Assembly: GCA_009927005.1 (NCBI GenBank) | Contig: RFNV01000193.1 | Location: 1 to 56,397 of the forward strand | DNA: 56,397 nucleotides | DNA from: Pseudomonadota bacterium | GTDB lineage: Bacteria > Bdellovibrionota > FAC87 > UBA2466 | Direction: 5' to 3' | Made by a program: the position numbers and the translations under genes | Part shown: piece by piece, positions 39,792 through 47,463 of the stretch | Layout: each line of letters opens with the position of its first letter | How positions within the stretch are numbered: position 1 is the first letter of the stretch | The notes under the pieces: model-generated | The model's input: only the letters and a program-made list of their open reading frames with translations | Databases searched by the model: none | What the model was told of the DNA's origin: nothing

Positions 39792-40601
39792 CTAAAACAC
39801 GTATCGAAGCGTGCCACCGTAAGTAGTGTCACCACCGGTATACGTTTCTTTAGTAACTTGAGCGGACAAATCAACCTTGCCCCAGATTCCGCCTAGACGG
39901 GCAGAAACTGAATCTGGGTGCGTTCCGCTTTGTGTGACTGCGCTGTATTGAGCAGCACCATACCAGGCGTTTGAGTTGTAAACAGCTGCGGCAGTGTAGC
40001 GATAGTTGTTTGCTGAATCAGCAAAATCATCCACTTGGTATCCGCCTTCTACCATTAAGCCAGAACCAAAGGCATACCCGAGAGCTGCAGTTCCAGTCTT
40101 CGTATTGGTGGCTCGACCCAAAGTAGTGCTTGCTCCAACTCCTAATACCCAACCTTGTCCTGGCTTTCCTAAGTTGACGTTGAGTTGGCCGGAGACCACA
40201 TCTTGACCGACAACCCCTGTTTCTAAGGAGTGTTGATAAACTCCGCCTAAAGTGAACTGGCCGCCCCCGAAGGCAAAGCCGCCTTGAGCCACCATCGTAT
40301 CAGCAGAGGTACTTGGTTCTGATAACGTGGTGCCAACCCGGGAAACTCCTGCTCCCAATCCCGCTTGGCCATTTCCCCAAGTTAGAGAAGCTGTCATGTC
40401 TTGGCTTTTTGTTTCATCTTCTCTGGAATAATTTGCTTCTAGAGAAGTTCCTTTGTTGAGAGCACTTTGTCCGCCATTCACAAATCGGTTGGCATCAGGG
40501 AACAGAAATCCCAATCCGCCCCTTAAAACGGTTCCCCGTTTATCAGCGAACGCTGGTGCGACCATGAGAACAGCTAAGAAAACAACAATTGTGTTTTTCA
40601 T
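39792..40601 (-). CDS. Predicted outer-membrane beta-barrel protein
   Basis: Signal peptide MKNTIVVFLAVLMVAPAFA; Gly-rich alternating strands; C-terminal TLRYVF. Confidence 0.75.
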   Translation of the reverse strand: MKNTIVVFLAVLMVAPAFADKRGTVLRGGLGFLFPDANRFVNGGQSALNKGTSLEANYSREDETKSQDMTASLTWGNGQAGLGAGVSRVGTTLSEPSTSADTMVAQGGFAFGGGQFTLGGVYQHSLETGVVGQDVVSGQLNVNLGKPGQGWVLGVGASTTLGRATNTKTGTAALGYAFGSGLMVEGGYQVDDFADSANNYRYTAAAVYNSNAWYGAAQYSAVTQSGTHPDSVSARLGGIWGKVDLSAQVTKETYTGGDTTYGGTLRYVF

Positions 40602-40775
40602 ATGGATATATCCTCCTAAAGGATTCCGGGTTGAATTGTTTGTTAGTGAAAATTTTTTGAAGAAAATTTGAATACTCTTTTATTTTAAGACGTTTTTGAC
40701 ATTTTGTACAATTTCCCTGGTTTTTTCCGCTCGGATCTGTTGGCACACTGCCCCGGGTGCGCTAGACTCGACTCC

Positions 40776-41180
40776 ATGGGTGGTACAAATCCTTATATAG
40801 AAAAACCAAAGGTGGAGAAGGCCTCAAAGCGCTTTAAGATCACTTTTGCTAATTTAGATAGGACCATTGAGGTGGATCCGCATGGGCCCTCTTCGGGCAC
40901 CGGGCTTTCGGGCAGCATCTTGGACATCGCCTTGGCAGCAGGAATTGATATTGATCACGCGTGTGGCGGCGTTTGCGCCTGCTCCACTTGTCACGTTTGG
41001 GTAAAACAGGGGTTATCCACTTGCTCACCAGCAACAGATGCAGAGAACGATATGCTGGATCTCGCTCCAGACCTAAAGCCCAGCTCTCGATTGAGTTGTC
41101 AGTGCGTACCAAATGGCCAGGAAGATTTGGTGGTCGAGATTCCCTCTTGGAATAGAAACCTGGTAAGAGAAGGCCATTAA
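40776..41180 (+). CDS. [2Fe-2S] ferredoxin (adrenodoxin-type); probable start at ATG 40776
   Basis: DHACGGVCACSTCHVWV motif and SRLSCQCVPN fourth ligand. Confidence 0.93.
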   Translation: MGGTNPYIEKPKVEKASKRFKITFANLDRTIEVDPHGPSSGTGLSGSILDIALAAGIDIDHACGGVCACSTCHVWVKQGLSTCSPATDAENDMLDLAPDLKPSSRLSCQCVPNGQEDLVVEIPSWNRNLVREGH

Positions 41181-41186
41181 GGCCCT

Positions 41187-42455
41187 TCAGCCCTCGTCAG
41201 TAACTGGCTCAGAAGATAGAGGATACGTTTCTGCCTCGTTGGGAAGCCCCTCTTGGATTACATTTTGATAGAAGCAGCTCAGATTTATAGCCGGGGCGTA
41301 GTTTCTTACAATTGAATGGCTTACGTTTCGGATATGTTCTTTTGCCTCAAGAGAAAGCTTCTGTGTTTCGAGGATAGTGGCCGCTAAAAGACCTGCTTGT
41401 CCTGACTCAACTACAGCTCCCAACGAATTCACACGAACCAAGTCGCTTACGTGGCTTTGGTTTGGCCCCACAAACACAAATGGCTTTCCGGAAGCCAGGA
41501 CACTATAAATTTTGGAAGTGTGTACAAGCCCGGACATTCCTGGTCCCATCACCACACAATGTAAATCTGCCGACCCAAAAGAAGCTTTTACTTTTTCACG
41601 GGGCTGAAGCGGCAGTTGAATAATGTTTGAAAGTTGGTTTTTTTCTTTAAACTCGGCCACATCCTTTGTTCTTAATCCAGCACCGATAAACAGGAAGACC
41701 ACTTCTTGCTGGTTTCTTAATGCTTTAGCCGCTTCTAAAAGCGTGTCTAGAGGGTGAACGACACTATGGTTTCCCGAGTAAAGAACAATAAATTTATTTT
41801 CTAAATGGTGTTCTCTTTTAAACTCCTCGATGGCCTTCTCAACATCCAGCTCATTTTCTTTAAAGACTGACCAGGGTGGAACAATGATGACTCGTTCTTT
41901 AGGCGCTCCGTGCTCGATCACTCGATGCTTCATCCACCTGTCCAGAACAATCACTTCGCTCGCGTTTTTTAAGGTGGCCTCAAAAATAAAGTTTAGCACT
42001 CGCCCAAGAAGAGATTTTCGGTTGAGATATCCAACCTGAAAAGCAGCATCAGGATTGATATCCATTAACCATTGAACCGATCTTCCCCCCTTTAACCACG
42101 TGAAAAGCGCGCCCAAGGCTCCAATAAGGGGTGGCGAAGTAAAGCTAATGACAAGATCTTGCTCCGGGAAAAACATCAGCTTCCAAACAAGAGAAATGAA
42201 AAAAGTAGCACTGTCCACGATTCGATATCGAAGCCGCTTTTTTCCAAAACCCGTGGAGGCCACTCGATAAATTTCAATACCTTGCCACTTTTCATAAGGA
42301 GAAAACTTTATCTGTCTTTCCTCGTAAGCTCTTTGCCCTGTTACTACCGAAACCTGGTGGCCCCGCTGAGTTAAAAACACAGCAAGGTCTGCCACCTGTT
42401 GTGAAGTGGCAAGATTGTCCGGATAAAAAGTTTGATTGAGTAAAAGGATTTTCAT
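41187..42455 (-). CDS. Glycosyltransferase family 4 (WcaI-like)
   Basis: MKILLLNQTFYPDNLATSQQVADLAVFLTQRGHQVSVVTG...VLYSGNHSVVHPLDTLLEAAKAL. Confidence 0.93.
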   Translation of the reverse strand: MKILLLNQTFYPDNLATSQQVADLAVFLTQRGHQVSVVTGQRAYEERQIKFSPYEKWQGIEIYRVASTGFGKKRLRYRIVDSATFFISLVWKLMFFPEQDLVISFTSPPLIGALGALFTWLKGGRSVQWLMDINPDAAFQVGYLNRKSLLGRVLNFIFEATLKNASEVIVLDRWMKHRVIEHGAPKERVIIVPPWSVFKENELDVEKAIEEFKREHHLENKFIVLYSGNHSVVHPLDTLLEAAKALRNQQEVVFLFIGAGLRTKDVAEFKEKNQLSNIIQLPLQPREKVKASFGSADLHCVVMGPGMSGLVHTSKIYSVLASGKPFVFVGPNQSHVSDLVRVNSLGAVVESGQAGLLAATILETQKLSLEAKEHIRNVSHSIVRNYAPAINLSCFYQNVIQEGLPNEAETYPLSSEPVTDEG

Positions 42456-42536
42456 TGGGGGTAAGTTTTAATTATCCCACTTTTACAATTTTCTTTGAAC
42501 CTTGCTGTTTTGTGCACTGCGCGGTATATCGGCCCT

Positions 42537-43076
42537 ATGTTTACTCGATTGTTTTTCTTGTTCTTTATCTCCACGGCCATCTCTTTCAGTGCCCCCATTC
42601 CCAATTTAGAAGCAACTGACCAAAACGGTCGGCCATTTCAGGCCCACTCTCTTAAGGGGTCTTACATCTTAATATCGTTTGTTTTTTCTAGCTGCCCAAT
42701 GCCTAAAATGTGCCCGCTCACCATGCGGTTGAACAAGAAAGTTCAAACGCTTTGGAAGCAGAAGATTAAGGCGCCTTTGTCTCTTTTGGTTGTGACCTTG
42801 GATCCGGGCGGAGACACACCAGAAGTCCTGAAAAAGTACGGCGCTCGATTTTCCTTAGATGAAAAAACCTCTTTTCTGGTGACGGGAGATCCCCAGAAGC
42901 TTTCGGATTTTGGCTCGGCATTCAATGTAGCAGGCTGGCCATCGGGAAACACAACGGTTCACAATTTGAAAACGATTTTAGTTGGGCCAAATTTGGACGA
43001 GCTGAAACAATACAAAGAAAATGAGTGGACTCCTGAACAACTTATTAAGGATGCTCAGGCTTTTCTTCGCCAATAG
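42537..43076 (+). CDS. SCO1/SenC family thioredoxin-like protein
   Basis: Signal peptide; ISFVFSSCPMPKMCPLTM metal-site region; VTLDPGGDTPEVLKKYG. Confidence 0.88.
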   Translation: MFTRLFFLFFISTAISFSAPIPNLEATDQNGRPFQAHSLKGSYILISFVFSSCPMPKMCPLTMRLNKKVQTLWKQKIKAPLSLLVVTLDPGGDTPEVLKKYGARFSLDEKTSFLVTGDPQKLSDFGSAFNVAGWPSGNTTVHNLKTILVGPNLDELKQYKENEWTPEQLIKDAQAFLRQ

Positions 43077-44286
43077 ATCCCCAGAGGTTTCGAAGCATCC
43101 AGAGTCCCGGAATCGCTAAGACTGCACTCAAAGTAAAAAAGACCGGCCACCCCAAGTACTCGGCCAAATACCCCGTGGGAGTTGCTGCCACGGTTCTCGT
43201 AAGAGCAAAAAGGCTGCTGAGAAGCGCATACTGGGTTCCTGCAAATCCTGTTTGGCAAAGACTCATCAGAAGAGCAACGAAAGCAATACTTCCTAGGCTT
43301 CCGCAGAAGTTCTCGATTCCAACAGAAGCAAACAGCATCCAATCATTTTTTCCTGCATAGTATTGGGCTACAAACACAAAGTTTGAAAGCATTTGAAGTA
43401 TGCCAAAAATCCAAAGACTTTTTCGCATTCCCCATTTGGTGTAAAGGGCTCCGCCAACAACTCCACCAATAATAGAAACCACCATTCCAAAGCCCTTATT
43501 TACTAGGCCCAATTCTTCCCGAGTGAATCCAGTATCCAAGAGAAATGGAGAGAGCATTTTTCCGGCAACCACGTCGCCCAATTTGAAAAGCAAAACAAAT
43601 AGAAGCAACAATACCGCTCGATCTCTTTTCAAATATTCTTGGAATGGCTCGATCACTGACTCCCTTAGCGTTTTTGAAGGGGCGACCGCGCAATCGGGAG
43701 CCGGAGAAAAAAGCGAGCCCAGAACTCCAACACCCATAAAACAAGCCATGATGGCGTAAACGGTTTTCCAAGGAAGATGCTGGGACAATACCAGAGCAAC
43801 CGATCCCGAAACCAAAAAACCCACTCGGCCACCGACGCTTGCCAGAGCAGCGCCCATCCCGCGCTCTTTTTCTTTCAGCACCTCTGCACGATACCCATCA
43901 ATCACAATGTCTTGGCTTGCTCCTAAAAAAGAAACGAGCAAGGCCATCGGAACCATCATCCATAGCGCACTCTTAGGATCCAAATTTCCGAGTGCGAAAA
44001 TGGAACCCGCTAAAAGCAACTGGGTGACCAACATCCAGCCGGCTCTTGCGTGGCGAAAAGGAATGTGAAAATGATCCATCAGGGGAGCCCAAAAAACTTT
44101 TAGAGAATAAGGAATCTGCACCAAACTCAAGAGGCCAATGGTGGCCAGATCAATTTTCTCGGACCGCATCCAAACGTCGAGGGTTCCAGAAACCAAAGGA
44201 AGTGGAAATCCCGAAGAAAAGGCGAGCAGCGCTGTCACTGCCATTTTTTGGCTAGTAAAAATTTTTAAGTAGTCTTTTGCTTTCAC
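43045..44286 (-). CDS. ampG: AmpG-like MFS transporter
   Basis: FSSGFPLPLVSGTLDVWMRSEKIDLATIGLLSLVQIPYSLKVFWAPLMD, SLGASQDIVIDGYR AmpG hallmarks. Confidence 0.9.
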   Translation of the reverse strand: MKAKDYLKIFTSQKMAVTALLAFSSGFPLPLVSGTLDVWMRSEKIDLATIGLLSLVQIPYSLKVFWAPLMDHFHIPFRHARAGWMLVTQLLLAGSIFALGNLDPKSALWMMVPMALLVSFLGASQDIVIDGYRAEVLKEKERGMGAALASVGGRVGFLVSGSVALVLSQHLPWKTVYAIMACFMGVGVLGSLFSPAPDCAVAPSKTLRESVIEPFQEYLKRDRAVLLLLFVLLFKLGDVVAGKMLSPFLLDTGFTREELGLVNKGFGMVVSIIGGVVGGALYTKWGMRKSLWIFGILQMLSNFVFVAQYYAGKNDWMLFASVGIENFCGSLGSIAFVALLMSLCQTGFAGTQYALLSSLFALTRTVAATPTGYLAEYLGWPVFFTLSAVLAIPGLWMLRNLWGSIGEEKPEHP

Positions 44287-45137
44287 TTTTGTTTTCTCGG
44301 CTTATCGTAACCCTCATCGAGCTCGGTCAGTTTAGCCCGTGTCCAGCTAGGTCTTCCTTTTTCAATTAGAATTTCTCCCAATCGCTGGCCTTCAATACCT
44401 ACCTCGAACAAAAAACTATTCACCACTTTTTTGGGTTCCTCAAAAAAATCGAGAGATTTGGATCCCACTATCCAGATTCCTGGAAACTCTTTTGCAAGCT
44501 CTTCGTCCTCTTTGGTTCCCAAGTGGGAAAGCACTATCGCCTGATCCGGCTTCTCTTTCTGAATATTCTTCCAGACTTCTCTCATTGATTCTTTTGGGTC
44601 TCGCTGTTTTATGCCCGCAGGCAAATTAATCGCCTCAAAAGAAGTAAGGCCAACCACGACAAACCTAAGGCCCTGCTCCTCCCAAAGAAGGAACGGCTTG
44701 AAAGACCCGGAACCCAACGAAGATTCCAAGTTAGCGGAAATGGCAGTCGCACCGCTTTTTCGAATCAACTCCCAAAAAAACGGCACGCCGCGAGCAAAGT
44801 CTCTTTCTCCGGGTGAGAGCGCTTTTAATCCCGTTAATCGGTACATTTTCGCTATTCGCTCGGCTCGATTTTCCTCCAGCTTTTTTCGGCTTTCATGCAG
44901 CTTCGGTGCGGAAAAAAAAGTGTTCCCAGCATCTAGAAATATTAGTCCCCCCTCTTTGCGCAACTGGAGAAGCCGTTTTTCCATTCTAGCAAGCCCCCCA
45001 AGATCCTTGATCTTACAGCCGCAAGGCTCGGTTTCGCCTTGTCGGTTTGCGGTATACGCCACCGTTACTTGGCCTTTTGCCGCCACGGCGCTCAAAGTGA
45101 AAAAAAGGCAGGTTGCCAAAAATACTCGTTGAACCAT
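44283..45137 (-). CDS. 5'-nucleotidase/metallophosphoesterase-like secreted protein (start at internal Met 45137)
   Basis: Signal MVQRVFLATCLFFTLSAVAAKG; VAYTANRQGETEPCGCKIKDLGGLARMEKRLLQL. Confidence 0.75.
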   Translation of the reverse strand: MVQRVFLATCLFFTLSAVAAKGQVTVAYTANRQGETEPCGCKIKDLGGLARMEKRLLQLRKEGGLIFLDAGNTFFSAPKLHESRKKLEENRAERIAKMYRLTGLKALSPGERDFARGVPFFWELIRKSGATAISANLESSLGSGSFKPFLLWEEQGLRFVVVGLTSFEAINLPAGIKQRDPKESMREVWKNIQKEKPDQAIVLSHLGTKEDEELAKEFPGIWIVGSKSLDFFEEPKKVVNSFLFEVGIEGQRLGEILIEKGRPSWTRAKLTELDEGYDKPRKQK

Positions 45138-45194
45138 TCGGCTATTGTAACCTGTTTTCTTGCGGTTCGCCGCTCTATCCAGTAGTTTAGTTGG

Positions 45195-46115
45195 ATGCTT
45201 AGCCACTCTTGGATCATGTTGGGATTGCTTCTTGTTGGCGTGGCTTCTCAAGCCAAAGTTATCGACAAGACCGTAGTTTCTATAAACAATGACATTATTC
45301 TGGAATCTGACATAGACCGCTTTCAAAAGAAATTGCAGTCAAAGGCGTTTCAGGAGCTCTTTGGCGGTGTAGACCCTAAAGCAGTTAATGACAGGCGAGT
45401 TGCGCTCCAGCTTTTAGTAGAAGAAACCATAGTTGATCAACAGGTAAAGCGCCTGGAACTTAACGCCTCCGATCAAGAAATCGATGCCCAAATTCGGACC
45501 ATTATTAAAAGAAATGGGATTACCGAGGGCCAGCTGTCTGACCGTCTGAAGCAACTGGGAACTAATATGTCTGAGTATCGAGACGGTCTTCGCAGACAGA
45601 TTGAACGAAGAAATCTCATTGATCGAGAAATTAAACCTTCGCTCGAAGTAACCGAGGAGCAGCTTCGTCATTTTTATGCCCGACAAAATCAGGAGGGCGG
45701 CAAAGACCTCCAATACCATTTGGCACATATTTTGGTCGGCAGTCAGGCAGAAGCCCTGGGGCTTTACAACCAGCTTAAAACCGCACCCGAACGCTTTGAA
45801 GAACTTGCAAAAGCTTCTGGTGGAGACTTGGGTTTTTTGTCCCTGTCGTCTCTTTCCGCAGAGCTGAAAAAAGCGGTCCCAAAGATGGCTGTTGGCAGCA
45901 TCTCTGCTCCGCTCAAGACTTCTGGGGGGTATCACATACTAAAGTTGCTGGAAAAGCGGGCATCGGATTTTGGCTCTCTCTCTAAGGAAAAAAAGGAAGC
46001 TCTCAGAAACATGATGATCAATAGTGAAGTCGAAAAAAAAATGATGCTTTGGCTTGAACGAAAACGATCGGAAGCACACATAGTCCGCATGGGAGAGAAA
46101 CAAACCAATGAATGA
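45195..46115 (+). CDS. SurA-like periplasmic peptidyl-prolyl isomerase (parvulin)
   Basis: IDKTVVSINNDIILESDIDRFQKKL SurA N-term; parvulin core YHLAHILVGSQAEA...GGDLGFLS...GGYHILKLL. Confidence 0.9.
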   Translation: MLSHSWIMLGLLLVGVASQAKVIDKTVVSINNDIILESDIDRFQKKLQSKAFQELFGGVDPKAVNDRRVALQLLVEETIVDQQVKRLELNASDQEIDAQIRTIIKRNGITEGQLSDRLKQLGTNMSEYRDGLRRQIERRNLIDREIKPSLEVTEEQLRHFYARQNQEGGKDLQYHLAHILVGSQAEALGLYNQLKTAPERFEELAKASGGDLGFLSLSSLSAELKKAVPKMAVGSISAPLKTSGGYHILKLLEKRASDFGSLSKEKKEALRNMMINSEVEKKMMLWLERKRSEAHIVRMGEKQTNE

Positions 46116-47463
46116 GCGTATTTTTCGCGAGTATGACATTAGGGGAATTGCCGATCAGGACTTAACGGATTCAACCGCGCTTCTTATTGGCAAGGCGATT
46201 GGAACGTTCGTCAGATCCAAAAATGGAAAAACTTTTACCGTGGGGAGAGATTGCCGACTTTCGGGACCACGAATTCGAAAAGCTCTCGTCGAAGGCCTTG
46301 TCTCTACTGGCTTGGAAGTGATTGACATTGGCTTGGTTCCTACGCCGCTCCTCTATTTTTCTGTTTTTCATTTAAACACGGATGGCGGTGTTCAAATTAC
46401 AGGAAGTCACAATCCTCCTGAACACAACGGCCTTAAAATTTGCGTTGGAAAAACAACGCTTCACGGCCATGAAATTCAGGAACTAAAAGGGATCATTAAG
46501 AAGGGGCAATTCGCTGTCGGCCGGGGCTCCGTACGTGAGACTGACATAAAAAAAGAATACTGTGAACATATTAAGAAAACCGTGAAACACCCTTTTCCTC
46601 TTAAGGTTGTCATTGACTGCGGCAATGGTGCAGCGGGAGTCGTTGCTCCTCAGCTATTTAAAAGTCTTGGTTGCGAAGTGGTTGAACTCCTAAGTGAGCC
46701 GGACGGCCGCTTCCCGGTCCATCCTCCCGATCCGACAGAGCCAGAAAGCCAAGCTTTCTTAGCGGCAGAAGTTAAAAAGCAGAAGGCTCACGTGGGCATT
46801 GGCTTCGATGGAGACGCCGATCGCTTGGTTGCTATCGACGCTAGCGGAAAGGCACTCTTTGGAGATGAGTTGCTTGTTCTTTACTCACGAAGCCTGCTTC
46901 GAGAAAACCCAGGAGCGGCAGTTATTTCTGAAGTAAAAGCCTCGCACCGACTTTTCCAGGATATTGAGCGGCACGGTGGAAGGCCGATTCTTTGGAAGAC
47001 AGGTCACAGCTTGATCAAAGCAAAAATGAAAGAGACTGGGGCTCTCTTGGCCGGTGAAATGTCTGGTCATATGTTTTTTAAAGATCGTTATTTTGGTTTT
47101 GATGATGCCATCTATGCCGCCGCAAGACTGTTTGAGATTTTATCTGAATCGAAAAAGACCCCGCTCCAGCTTTTAGAAGATCTGCCCCCTTCTTTTTGTA
47201 CACCTGAAATCAGAATGGAGTGCGCAGACGACAAGAAGTTTGAAGTCGTTAGCCGGGCTAAGAAACAGCTGGAAGCCAAGGGATACCACGTAAACCCGAT
47301 TGATGGTGCGCGAGTTGAGTTTGAGGACGGTTGGGGCCTAGTACGGGCTTCAAATACTCAAGCGGTCTTAGTTTTGCGGTTTGAGGCCACCAGCGAGCGC
47401 CGCCTAAAAGAGATAAAAAACGAAATTGAATCAACCGTTAATCAGATAATTAGTGCGCTTTGA
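46108..47463 (+). CDS. Phosphomannomutase/phosphoglucomutase (AlgC/ManB-like)
   Basis: FREYDIRGIADQDL, TGSHNPPEHNGLK phosphoserine loop, GFDGDADRLVAID metal site. Confidence 0.96.
   Translation: MNERIFREYDIRGIADQDLTDSTALLIGKAIGTFVRSKNGKTFTVGRDCRLSGPRIRKALVEGLVSTGLEVIDIGLVPTPLLYFSVFHLNTDGGVQITGSHNPPEHNGLKICVGKTTLHGHEIQELKGIIKKGQFAVGRGSVRETDIKKEYCEHIKKTVKHPFPLKVVIDCGNGAAGVVAPQLFKSLGCEVVELLSEPDGRFPVHPPDPTEPESQAFLAAEVKKQKAHVGIGFDGDADRLVAIDASGKALFGDELLVLYSRSLLRENPGAAVISEVKASHRLFQDIERHGGRPILWKTGHSLIKAKMKETGALLAGEMSGHMFFKDRYFGFDDAIYAAARLFEILSESKKTPLQLLEDLPPSFCTPEIRMECADDKKFEVVSRAKKQLEAKGYHVNPIDGARVEFEDGWGLVRASNTQAVLVLRFEATSERRLKEIKNEIESTVNQIISAL

Noticed and set aside
44611-45132. 173-aa plus-strand ORF
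   Set aside because: Antisense to the metallophosphoesterase-like gene; composition looks like translated antisense
45414-45935. 173-aa minus-strand ORF
   Set aside because: Fully antisense to the SurA-like gene; no recognisable domain or start context; expected in a long coding frame
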